64,000 nucleotides of DNA from Blepharisma stoltei (lineage: Eukaryota > Ciliophora > Heterotrichea > Heterotrichida > Blepharismidae), in contig CAJZBQ010000046.1 in assembly GCA_914767885.1 (NCBI GenBank), positions 930,001 through 994,000 on the forward strand, given 5' to 3'. Made by a program: the position numbers and the translations under genes. Positions 53,521 to 63,800 of the stretch are shown one piece after another. The notes beneath the pieces were generated by a model. It saw nothing but the letters and a program-made list of their open reading frames with translations. It had not been told where the DNA came from and ran no database searches. Position 1 is the first letter of the stretch; every line of letters starts with the position of its first letter.

Positions 53521-54215
53521 TTTTAATAATTTAAAATGTGAATAATGCATACAGAATATATACGCCGTATTAGTTATCATTAAATACATATTTTTTATTT
53601 GTTAGTGTTTTTAGTGTATTTTCATTATTTTTGGCTTTATTTTCATTATTTTAGCTTTATTTTCATTATAGATACTTTAATCCAATCCCTATGTTTTAAA
53701 TTCAAAATTACACTTTAAAGTTAATATCTAGGACACCCACAAGTCTTTGCCTCATCTCGGCTCCAAAAAGCCAGTTTCCATTGACCTCGGAGTTCAAATG
53801 AAAAAAATTGGGGGTTGCCTCTCCAATATCATCTCTGGGGCAGAGCCACAGTCTGGAAGGTGATGCCTTGATAGTCCCAATAAGGAGAGACTATGTTTCA
53901 GGCAAGCCTGTCTAGCCTAAGCAGGAACAAGAAAATCTTAAGGATAAAATGAACTTCCTTCTTCATAGGCATCCCCTAGCGCAAATGCCTACTTCAAAAT
54001 TGGTAGATGCTTCATTGGTAGTTCTCCTCTAAGTCCTTCTCCGTCAGCACCACTATTTATTTCTCTTACACCTTAAGACTTCTTCATTTTAAATTGCCCG
54101 CTTCTAGTTTCTCAATCCTAAATACCTTTCTTTATTATCATCACTCTAAAATTTCTCTTGTCTTTTCCTTATCTTTCATTCCTATCCAGACCTTATAATA
54201 ATAGGTGAAAAAATT
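53521..54215 (+). other. Intergenic, 695 bp with a GC-rich block
   Basis: Divergent upstream region of the coiled-coil and PH genes. 53725-54020 is GC-richer, contains CATCCCCTAGCGCAAATGCC (compare CTCCCTAGCG of the SINEs) and no open frame; possibly an old SINE relative or a non-coding RNA. No clear duplication found. Three ATTTTCATTATTTT(A)GCTTTATTTTC-like repeats at 53620-53670. Confidence 0.4.
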
Positions 54216-55268
54216 ATGACAGAAGACCATTCCCCAAAGAAAACCCAACTGGAAGAATTTTTATCCAGTATCAGTGACAACTACAGCAGGTACGAAACAG
54301 ACGCGACGCTTGATAATTCTCAAGCAATTTCAAACCAAAACGAGCTCGTCGACAAATCAGGTTGACTCCTCAAGAAATCTAACAACTTCCTACGAGGTTA
54401 CCAGCAGCGATATTTTGTATTACGAGATAAAAGGCTAGTCTACTTCAGAAAAGAGTCCGACCCTCAGCCAGCTGGAATTATTAATTTTAATCTTATAACA
54501 GTTGACGTACAAGTATACGACCCAGAAAGGCCAAGAAAAATTTTTATCAAGCCTTTAGGCGCCAAAAGGTGTTTTGTGCTAAAATCAACTGATCCTAAAG
54601 AAATTGTTGATTGGGCTATGGCTTTACATAAACATATTACGTATTCTGATGGGAGAAAATTGGACATGACAACTATAAGTATGCAAAAGGAATTCTGGAG
54701 ATTTGACAGGGTTTCAGAAGAACAGTTCCGATACCAAGCTTGTACTGGAGATTTAATACTGTTTAAAGGGAAAAGTGTTGCAGCGAAGCTGCAACGAAGC
54801 GTTTTAAGAGGCAGGTATGACCATGTTGCTTTATTACTGTGCTATTCGACTGGGGATATAGCAATTCTTGAAGCGACTGGAGATGATGGGGTTGCCATAG
54901 TTCAATGGGATGACTTTTTGAGGTATGGCTGGCATCGGCTTTATAAAAGAATTGCATTCCGCAAGCTGACTATGAACAGAACAGAAGAAACTTTGACAAA
55001 ATTGCAAGGATTTATTGATAATGCTAGAGGGAAAAAGTATAAAATTTCATATAAAAAAGTATTTGGAATTGATCAAAGGAGGCAGCCTGGAACTGAAGAT
55101 AATTATTTTTGCTCAGAGCTGATTGCTTCAGCTTATAAAGCCTTAGGAATTCTAGATGAAAATATTCCTTCAAGCAGGTATTGGCCAGGGGATTTCGAAA
55201 GCAAAAACTCGATACCTTTGATGGACGCTGAGCTTGGTGAAGAAATCATGGTTGATTTCGAACTGTAA
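54216..55268 (+). CDS. PH domain plus papain-like (permuted NlpC/P60-type) protein
   Basis: 350 aa, no interruptions. Residues 45-150 form a PH domain: SGWLLKKSNNFLRGYQQRYF, VLRDKRLVYFRKESDPQPAG, CFVLKSTDPKEIVDWAMALH. The second half has GDLILFKGKS, GRYDHVALLLCYSTGDIAIL (catalytic His), and DNYFCSELIASAYKALGIL (Cys), the arrangement of circularly permuted papain-fold enzymes such as the YiiX/LRAT group. It may hydrolyse or bind a lipid-linked substrate at membranes recruited through the PH domain (inference). The first UGA Trp is in the PH signature SGW. Confidence 0.82.
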
Positions 55269-55456
55269 GCGAGCATAAAAAATTAATAAAAATTATTGTG
55301 AATTAAAATTTTTATTTTTTTAAATACGATTCTTGATGTTTCAATTCGCTAATTAATTATTTCCTATCATAAGCAATAAATGCAAAAATTTCTTACTTCA
55401 GCCTCCTCTTTTTAGTTGAAATTTCTTTATTATAGATTTTATATTTTGTATAGAAT

Positions 55457-57100
55457 ATGACAGAAAACACTTAGTAATTTCTAATCAGCCTTGAAATCCA
55501 AACGTCCACTTGGCATCGTGACACCAACTGTCTCTACGATTATCAAGCTACCGTCACAACCAAAAATCATTTTACTCTAAATTATTCCGCAATTTTGCAT
55601 AGAGCGAATAATTCCTGCATCCTGAACAGCTCAAGCTGCCACCGAAAGCTTACTGAAGACTCAAACCCCATTTTATCAATAAAAGCACGTGGGGGCGAGT
55701 TTACTATCCAGCAAGCTGGCGATTCTTTAAACGAACGCCTTTGACTAGTCATAAAATCCATTCGAAACAGCGGCATCAAAGGCTACAAAATTTGTGAAGG
55801 CGACTGGATTAGGCTAGGCCGCGTTCGTCTACAAGTAAAGCGCATCTGTACAAATCCCAAGGCAAATTTAGCGATCCCAATAGAGTCGAATATAGAAAAA
55901 GCGAATTTTCAGTATTTTGAGCCATTTCAAGGGGACGAAGTTGTATCTTGCCGCATATGCTTAAGCAATACAAATTCTAAAGAAAACCCACTGATTTCGC
56001 CTTGCCACTGTATAGGGACTATGAAGAATATTCACGTTGGCTGCCTGCAGGAGTGGCTGACTAATAAAGTTATTGTAAACAGGCTGCAAAAAGCGACTTC
56101 TTATTATTGGGGGGAACTGTCTTGTGAAATATGCAAGGCGCCATTGCCATCAAGTATTTGTATAGGAGCAGAGCGGTTTGATTTAATTGCAATCGTAAAT
56201 CCCGATAAACCTTATACTAAAAATATAGGTCAGCACCTGTTATTGGTGGCCCTGGGCTTTCAGATGCTGCCCAGCTAGTGGAATTGACTGTTGCCAAGTC
56301 AGTTCCATCGGTTGGCAAGCGGCCATATAAGTTTCACTTGCCAACTGGCTTTGTTGACTTGGTAACTGACTTTGAGCAAGCAATTTCACTAGTTGGGTAG
56401 CATCGGATAGCCCATTAACACCAATAACAGGCCTTAGGCTATAGTAAATTATATAGAAAATATTATAAATAGCAATTTATTATAAATATAATTTGGTATA
56501 GCATACATATTATTGGAAGACTATAGGCCTGAAAGAAGTGAATCTCGATGTTTACATGTAGTAAGCTTAAATGACGGTGAATCTGCAAGCTTAGGTAGAG
56601 GCAATGACAGCGAAATCAAAATTTCTGACGTTTCAGTTAGCCGAAGACATTGCAAACTGAAATTCATAGATGGAAATTTTGTATTGGAAGACAGCAACAG
56701 CAAATTTGGCACTCTCGTGCTGATGAAAAAATCTTTTATTCTGCAGCCACATACAGAGGTTACTGTCCAAATCGGACGAACTATAGCCCATTTAGTATCA
56801 AAAGAGCCTTTTAGCTGCAAATCTTGCCTTTGGGCTTTTGGGATAAAAAAAGTGGTTCCAATAACCCATTGTTCCTATTTGACGCAGGCTGATATTATTG
56901 AAGACAACCCTGCCGCTTTTGGGGCTCCTACAAGCTCAGTTGTAGAAGAAACCAACGTCAGGAATTACAGTGACTCGGAAATTAAATGGAACCGAGAAGA
57001 CATGGCCCATCAAGAAGTTTCGATTGCAATTGAGACAGTAAATGAAGAAGAAAAGTCCATTAGCAATGACAGGATATTAAATGAAGCTTCAATAATATAA
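55457..57100 (+). CDS. RING-CH (RINGv) plus FHA protein, copy 2
   Basis: 445 aa after a 15-nt intron (55474-55488) and a 291-bp IES; 1338 nt. Same order as the gene at 8067-9951: N-terminal domain TSTWHRDTNCLYDYQ; GDWIRLGRVRLQVKR; RING-CH CRICLSN, SPCHCIGTMKNIHVGCLQEW, LSCEICKAPLP; FHA SASLGRGNDSEIKISDVSVS, RRHCKLKF, LEDSNSKFGTL; a Cys pair CKSCLW and an acidic tail. It probably ubiquitinates phosphoprotein partners found by its FHA domain; targets unknown. Ends 26 bp before AcpS. Confidence 0.9.
56213..56503 (+). other. IES, 291 bp, containing a foldback element
   Basis: Deletion gives NPDKPYILLEDYRPERSE, matching HPTKPFIILEDFRSD of the paralogue. 56236-56431 is a foldback: CCTGTTATTGGTG at one end, CACCAATAACAGG at the other, with nested arms (TGCCCAGCTAGTGGAATTG / CAATTTCACTAGTTGGGTA). 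Confidence 0.9.
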
Positions 57101-57126
57101 ATAAATAGGCAAAAATAATAAAAAGT

Positions 57127-57504
57127 ATGAGGATTATTGGGATTGGGATAGATCTTTGTAAAAACATAAGGATGCATAAAATTTTGGAAAATAAAAATAT
57201 AAGGGAAAGATTTTTGGAGAAGGTACTTCATCCAAATGAAAAAATCAAGGAAATTAATTCGAAATATTTAGCGTCAAGGTGGGCTATAAAAGAAGCTCTG
57301 GTAAAGGCGACTGCGTCGAGGAGGATTTTGTTTCATGAAGTGGAAATTTGTAAACAGGAGTCTGGGCAACCGTATATACGGGCTTATGGGGAGACGAAAA
57401 ATCTGCTTGAAGAAATTGGGGTGGAAAATACAATGATGTCACTTTCGCATGAGGATGAGTATTCGGTTGCTGTGGTGATTGCAATTGGAAATTATACTCT
57501 GTAG
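57127..57504 (+). CDS. Holo-[acyl-carrier-protein] synthase (AcpS)
   Basis: 125 aa, normal for AcpS. Transfers phosphopantetheine from CoA to acyl carrier protein, probably in the mitochondrial fatty-acid pathway. GIGIDLCKNIRM holds the metal-binding Asp; SRWAIKEALVKAT has the Glu and Lys of the active site; MMSLSHEDEYSVAVVIA is the conserved end. Uninterrupted. Lies close behind the RING-CH/FHA gene on the same strand. Confidence 0.95.
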   Translation: MRIIGIGIDLCKNIRMHKILENKNIRERFLEKVLHPNEKIKEINSKYLASRWAIKEALVKATASRRILFHEVEICKQESGQPYIRAYGETKNLLEEIGVENTMMSLSHEDEYSVAVVIAIGNYTL

Positions 57505-57728
57505 ACTAAATTAAGCGAAGGTGATATGCAAATAAAATTTATAATTTATGTCAAAATTGATAATCTTATTAATTTATCGCAATATATTAAGTATTATTAA
57601 CCTATAAAATTTAACGACACATTTATTCAGGCTTTCGAATCTTAATATTATTTTTATCTTATTAAAATTGAATTTTGCATTATAATATTGAATTATCAAA
57701 TAGCAATATTATACACAAATTGAGTTAA

Positions 57729-57898
57729 CTTTCCTCTTTATTTTGGAACAAGTTTAGCTCCCCTTTAAATTGGAACTTTTTTTTTTCAATAATAGTTAAA
57801 AATAAAATTTTGAAAATAGCATTTATTATAATTTTTTTTAAAACACAATTAACTTTAAATTGGAACAGGATTTTTTGTTCAAATTTAAAAGGGGGGAG
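57729..57898 (+). mobile_element. MITE family B copy 4 (shortened)
   Basis: 170 bp, TAA duplications (57726-57728, 57899-57901). Retains all four modules (CTTTATTTTGGAACAAG, CTTTAAATTGGAACT, ACTTTAAATTGGAACAG and inverse) with a short interior, so it is a deletion derivative. Intergenic, 5' of Cdh1. Confidence 0.85.
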
Positions 57899-58029
57899 TA
57901 AGCTATTATTAGCTTCTAATAATTTTTTTAAAAAATCCTTTAATTTTCCGATTTTCAAAATTCCCCATTTTTCACATCTCATAACAGTCATCTAACCGTA
58001 ATAATTAAATTTATACAAGTCTAATTCAA

Positions 58030-59319
58030 ATGAAGCCTTTAATAACCCCCAAACTCTCTAATGCTGATCAAAAATTTTCAGAGAGATTTCTCCCAAACCG
58101 AGCCTCTTCTAACTTGCAGGTCAGTTTTGATTTAATCAAAGACGAAAAATTCCAACAATCCCAAGACCCAGTCGCTGACGACTCACAAGAAGGCTACACA
58201 ACCCTTCTAAAAAATCAGTTCCTAGACCACTCTGCATCCAAAAATAACCGTTTCACCTACTCCCAAAACACATTAACCAAAGAAAACATGCCGTTGAATT
58301 TTTCAGGAGAAGACATTTACACCCCACTGAAATCCCAACGAAATATTCCTAAAGCTCCCTTCAAGGTCCTTGACGCCCCTTCTCTACAAGATGATTTTTA
58401 TCTAAATTTATTAGATTGATCCTCGAACAACGTCCTAGGTGTAGGCTTAGGATCCTCAGTTTACCTCTGAAATGCGTCAACCTCCAAGGTCACAAAACTC
58501 TGCGATTTAGGGTCAATGGACCCAGTTACCAGCGTTTCCTGATCTCCTAATGGAAATTACATATCCATCGGCACAAATACTGGAAGTACACTACTATGGG
58601 ACTCTAACCGTTTAAAATTAATCCGGTCCTTTTCAGGACACTCAAGCAGAGTTGGAGCTATGGCTTGAAGCAACAAAATTTTGTCCACAGGATCCCGCGA
58701 CCGACAAATTTTACATCGTGACATCCGCTGTCCTGAAGAATTTGTTGGAAGACTTATAGGGCATAAACAAGAAGTCTGTGGGCTGAAATGGTCATTTGAC
58801 GACCAGCAGCTGTCATCAGGCGGAAACGACAATAAATTAATTTTATGAAGTTTACAGTCCACGTCACCTATGGCGAAATTCAATGAACATATAGCAGCTG
58901 TAAAAGCTATAGCGTGGTCTCCACACCAACATGGACTTTTAGCAAGTGGCGGGGGAACTGCAGACAGAACGATAAGGTTTTGAAATACTTTGACCAATGA
59001 GCAGCTGCAATGTGTAGATACAGGGTCACAGGTGTGTAATTTAATGTTTTCCAAAAATAGTGATGAGATTGTGTCGACACATGGGTACTCACAGAACCAA
59101 ATTATGCTATGGCAGTACCCGGGGCTAAGGAAAATTGCGACGCTGACTGGGCATACTTTTAGGGTTTTGTATTTGTGTATGTCACCAGATGGACAAACTG
59201 TAGTCACTGGGGCTGGTGATGAAACTTTGAGGTTTTGGGATTTGTTCCCTGGAAATAAAGAAAGTTGTGAAATAGGACAGAAAACAGCACTGTTTCCTTG
59301 TGCTTTTGACCTGCGATAA
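58030..59319 (+). CDS. Cdh1/Fizzy-related APC/C activator
   Basis: 429 aa WD40 protein that recruits substrates to the anaphase-promoting complex. C-box ERFLPNR near residue 20; [20 protein letters not shown] opens the propeller; repeats include [90 protein letters not shown], and [20 protein letters not shown]. Ends FDLR, a variant of the IR tail. At least six UGA codons occupy WD40 Trp positions. Completely free of IESs, unlike most neighbours. Confidence 0.97.
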
Positions 59320-59838
59320 TGTATTAATTAATATGCATAATTATTTTTGATAATAAAAATAAAAATTTCGATGAGCAATTAAGGTAAACATAGATTTGGC
59401 TGAAGAATAATTTTTAATTTTTAAGCTAATTTTTTTAATTTTGCACAGGCTCATCTTCTAACTTAGATAAATTATAACAAAATTACGCTGATCAGCTATA
59501 ACCCAGAAAGTAAAATTCTTCTTACTTTACTTTTCTTACTCCTCTGAACCAAAATTCATTCCAATTAAAAGGGGGATTAATTTCAAATTTACTAAATATT
59601 TTAAAAATAGGCTACATAAATTGAATATAATCATTTTGATCTTTTATAAAAAATAATTCTATAATCATTTTGACAAAATTTTAAGGAAATTAATATAAAA
59701 TCTGTCAACTCAAAGTACAAAATATTTAAATATTATGCATGTTACTTGCACTCCCTGCACAAAGCTATTTTGATACAAATTTTTACCTATAGCATTTTCC
59801 ATTTAAAATTTTAAAAAATAGTTTAATTTAATAGAGGC
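59320..59838 (+). other. Intergenic, 519 bp, with a MITE B remnant
   Basis: Between convergent genes. 59536-59580 (CTTACTCCTCTGAACCAAAA..CCAATTAAAAGGGGGATTAA) resembles one end of family B in a decayed state; the other end is not recognisable. Confidence 0.4.
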
Positions 59839-60553
59839 TTAAGTCTCCAAAAATTTAAAGCATATATTTTTTATAAATTTAACGGGAAATTTAAGTTCTT
59901 TTAGCTGGACTTTAGAATTCAGATTAATCCCATCTCTGCTTACAATATCTGTACGAAACTCTCTCGAAAGAATAGTCGCCCTCATATCAAAGCTGCTCCT
60001 CGTCCCTATTGAGTATTTTCTCAAAACAGGATTTTTCAGCATTTTCAAATCCTTATTAAAATCCCTTATTTCTGGAGTCAGATTTTTTTAAATTTTTACT
60101 ATTAAAAATGATAATAATTCCTATATTTACATTTTCCTCTGGAGTCAGATAATGCCTATATTTTTCATTTGTTTCTATAGGGTTTGCATCACTTCTTCTT
60201 CGATTATGAATTTGGTGTTTTTTCTCAAAATTTCCGATGCTTGATTTTCGACGTTTAAAATAGGCTCTCTCAGGGATAGGGACTAGCCTTTGGCTGAAAG
60301 GGTTTACACTAGGTTCTTCTATTGGAAAAGACTCATCGTCATCTGAGGGCTGTTTTAAGGCTTCAGTAAATGCAGCAAGATGGTTATCAAGTGTATTTAA
60401 AGCTGTTAAGACTTCTGGAGTATATTCAGGCTTCTGAAGTGGAAAAATTCATTGCGATCAGGTATTGCTCCAATCTTTAGTTTTTTTTGAGGAAACGTTG
60501 AAATTTTTGATGGTTTGTGGGTCGTAGAGAGCATTTTCGTTTTGAAATTGCAT
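59839..60553 (-). CDS. Hypothetical basic protein (217 aa)
   Basis: No recognised family. MQFQNENALYDPQTIKNFNV, two UGA Trp codons (SNTWSQWIF), an acidic middle (PSDDDESFPIEE), an Arg-rich stretch (RAYFKRRKSSIGNFEKKHQI) and a C-terminal basic part (LKMLKNPVLRKYSIGTRSSF). Removing the 61-bp IES gives 654 nt. Composition suggests a disordered or cytoskeleton-associated protein. Confidence 0.6.
60067..60127 (-). other. IES, about 61 bp, TA-bounded
   Basis: Carries a duplicate of CTGACTCCAGA found just outside it. Removal gives RHYLTPEENVRDFNKDLKM in frame. Confidence 0.7.
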
Positions 60554-60859
60554 TGTTTTTATATATAGAGTGAGAAACCAATTATAACCATTTTATGGCT
60601 TTTAATCCCAAAGCGGTATTTACAAATAGTTTGGGTAGACGAATTTGTTTAATAGCAGTTGGCTTGTTAATTCCCAGTTGGCATTTTCGCTTTTTTAGTC
60701 CCTCTTTGCTTGCTGCTAAATCTCAATAAGGCTCCACTAAGGCCAAATTCCTACAAAATTTAAAGATGAATTATTTGACATTTTGAGTGAAAATGCAACG
60801 CTTTTTGTGAAATAAAAAAATTATTTATTTAGTGTAAACATAACAGCAACTATTTTAAA
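60554..60859 (+). other. Intergenic, 306 bp
   Basis: Between the start of the 59839-60553 gene and the kinesin stop. 60640-60710 (TTGGCTTGTTAATTCCCAGT) is mixed composition; nothing recognised. Confidence 0.4.
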
Positions 60860-63800
60860 TTAGCCTTTAAATATTTCTTCAGTTACTACCAATTTACTTT
60901 TTTCTTGAATTTCTTTTAAGTTTTCAAAATAATTCTCTATTTTTGTTATATGGGCTTTATAGAACTTGAATGGTTTGTTTAGCCTATCAATTTCTTCTTT
61001 TAGCTCATTTTTTTCAATAAGTAAATGGTTATTAATTAGCACCAAATCAGAAATCTGCATCCTCATTGTATAGAAGTTTCCTATGTTTTGCGCTGTAAGG
61101 CCGATAAATTCTGATCGGAATTTATCGGTAGGTTGCACCAAATCAATGCCTGGTCGGACCAAAAAGCGATTTGGTCCGACGAACTTGGAAAGCTCCTGGG
61201 CAAATGTCTGCGCTTTTAGCGCTATATAGAGGAAACCTCTATATCAATTTCAGCTGAAATAGATTCATTTTTTTGTTCGGCTGAGTCATTTTCTAGCCTG
61301 TATTGATAGAATCTTTTTGCGTTGGCATCTTGCTCATTTACCAAATTATTTATCATGATTTAGATTGAAATAGTGCTATTTTATTGAATAAATATTTTAA
61401 ATCTTTTAAAATATAATTTAATTTTAAAAGAAATTTAAAGCCATTGTGCAAAAATTTGTATAATTTATTTTCCAAATTAATTTTTTCTTCTGACAATTGT
61501 GCTATTTTTGCATGATTTTCTTCTAATTTTATTGACAAATTTGATATGCATTGCTTTAGCTCATTTATAATTAAAATATGGCGTCTTCGTCTGGGCATGG
61601 CCTCCCGGCCATGCATACTCGACTCATATTTTAATTATATCCGGCAAGGTTTTGCATTTCAGGAACGGGCGGCAATGCTAGGTTAGCAATTCTGGTTGTG
61701 TTCAGAGCCTAGCCCAAGTCTACTTTCGGGAATGTTTTTCCTCATGGGAAAGGAGGCACGCAAGTTGGAAGGGGAAGCTCAGCCAAGTCCGTTAGGACCA
61801 ATCGGGCAACTCCCTAGCGTGAAACTGGGCGTTACGTTCCAGGCTTCGTGTTTTTCCTTTTTGCCGAAAGCCTACCAGAAAATCCATTTTTTATGGATTT
61901 TCGGAATGGCAACCCATATCCTCAAGCGAAGTAGCTCAGGCATGAGCCGCCTTAGTCGGCAACACTGCTCCGGAGGCGCGTACTGGAGATCGAGGCTGAC
62001 TGGCCCCAGACGGTCGGCGGGCCCTATGCGGCGAAGAAGCAGCGGGAAGCTCTGGGAGGGGTTACCCCGTGAATGGCTTTAAACACAGAACCTAATAAGT
62101 TAAGTTAAGTTAAGCTTTAGCTCATTTACTAAATCTTCATAATCAGATAAAATAGCTTTAAAGCTATGAGAATCAGATTCTAATGAATTTAAGGACACTA
62201 GCAATCTTTGAATATGATCTTCTTTTGATCTGTTTTCTTTTATGCAGTTACTAAGCTGGTTCATTAAATAAACAATTTCTAATCGCTGTGATTTATTTTC
62301 TAAGTTTTGGGATTTATCAAAAACAGTAGACTCTTCTTTTATTTTTTCCTTGATCTCTTTTTCTTTGGTCAGCTTGTTATCTATTTTTATTAAAATATCC
62401 AAAATGCAAGATATTGTAATTTCACCCCCACATCTTTGATCAAAGAATCGCCATTGTTCAACAAGTATAGAGTCAAAAAAATTATATGATTTTTTTATTT
62501 ACATAAAAATGATTATATTTTTTCAAATAAAAATATTTATGCGCTCACTATAAGAGGTAGAGAGGCAATATATTAGCAGATATTATAAAATACTATTATA
62601 GGGTTTCTAAGATTTATTATTATTAAGATAGATAGTTTAATTTTAGGAGGGTAGGTGGAGGTTTAATTTTCGATCATATAAAAATCGTTAATTCAAGGAC
62701 AGGTTTCATTTTCCAAATTTAAAAAAAAAATTTTAATTCAGTCCTTTGATCCAAGATAGGAAAGGTAAGAGGATATTCTTCAGGTTTATCATTTTTAACA
62801 CTGCTAAAAGAAAAATTATCGAGACAATCAGGCGATTTTTGGATCAGTTCTTGAGAATTCTGTAGCAGATGCTTTGTTTTTTCTATTTCAATTCTCGCAT
62901 TTTGCTTCATATAGTTAAATTTTGACAGAAAAAAATTAACATCCTGTGAAGGTAGAAATTTCTCAGCGTTTTTCAGCAATTCAATTAAATTTTTTACCAT
63001 TATTTGTATATCATCTAAAGGCTGCCTTAAATACTCTTCAAAATTTTCACAATTATAATTTAGTTTGCTTTGATGATTCAATTTTAAATATTTTTCCTCA
63101 AAAATCTGCAGACTTTCATGTAAACTTGTCAGCTCTTTGCTCAACTCGATTTTTTCATTTTTCACATTCTGCAGCTCAATATTTAATTCTTTTGTAATTT
63201 GTTGGTATTTTAACAACTGAGCTGCCATCAAACTGATTTTTTTACTGTAAATTTCTTCAGTCATTTTTAGCTTTTTCTTTAAGTTTTCTGCATCATTTTC
63301 TCTCTCTTCAAGCTGGTAGCTGTTTCTTTTGGAAATTACATCAGGTGTTGAGTTGCGAATTACCTTCATCTCTTCTATAAACTTATCTTTTTCTTTTAAT
63401 AAAAAATTCTGTTTTTCGAGCTGATGCTGCAAATCTGCAAGATCTTTTGTCTTTATCTGGGTAACTTTGCTTGAATTTGAACGGTGCTTTAATCGATAAG
63501 AAACAGGAGATTCTTGCTTTATTGGGCTTTCTTCTATTCTAGAATCTAAAACTCTTTTAAAAGAATGGTTTTCGTCTATATTAATTATTTCGCTGAATAA
63601 TCCTGTGCTTTCGTTTTCAATATTATTTTTTTTTGAATTTTGTTTAATAAAACATAATAATTTTTCTTTTTCTTCTGAGTGCTGATTTTGCATTTTTTTA
63701 ATTTCTTCATTATATTTTTCTTCCAATTCATTTTTCTCTAAATTAAGCTTTTTAATTTCTTCAGTCAGCATTTCTATTTGTTTTCTTGATTCTTTTTCAT

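Noticed and set aside
56236-56431. Foldback considered as a structured RNA gene or riboswitch
   Set aside because: It sits in a coding exon, is flanked by excision-competent TAs, and its removal restores a conserved sequence.
58557-59207. 216-codon minus-strand frame
   Set aside because: Shadow of Cdh1 WD40 repeats; the plus strand has clear family matches.
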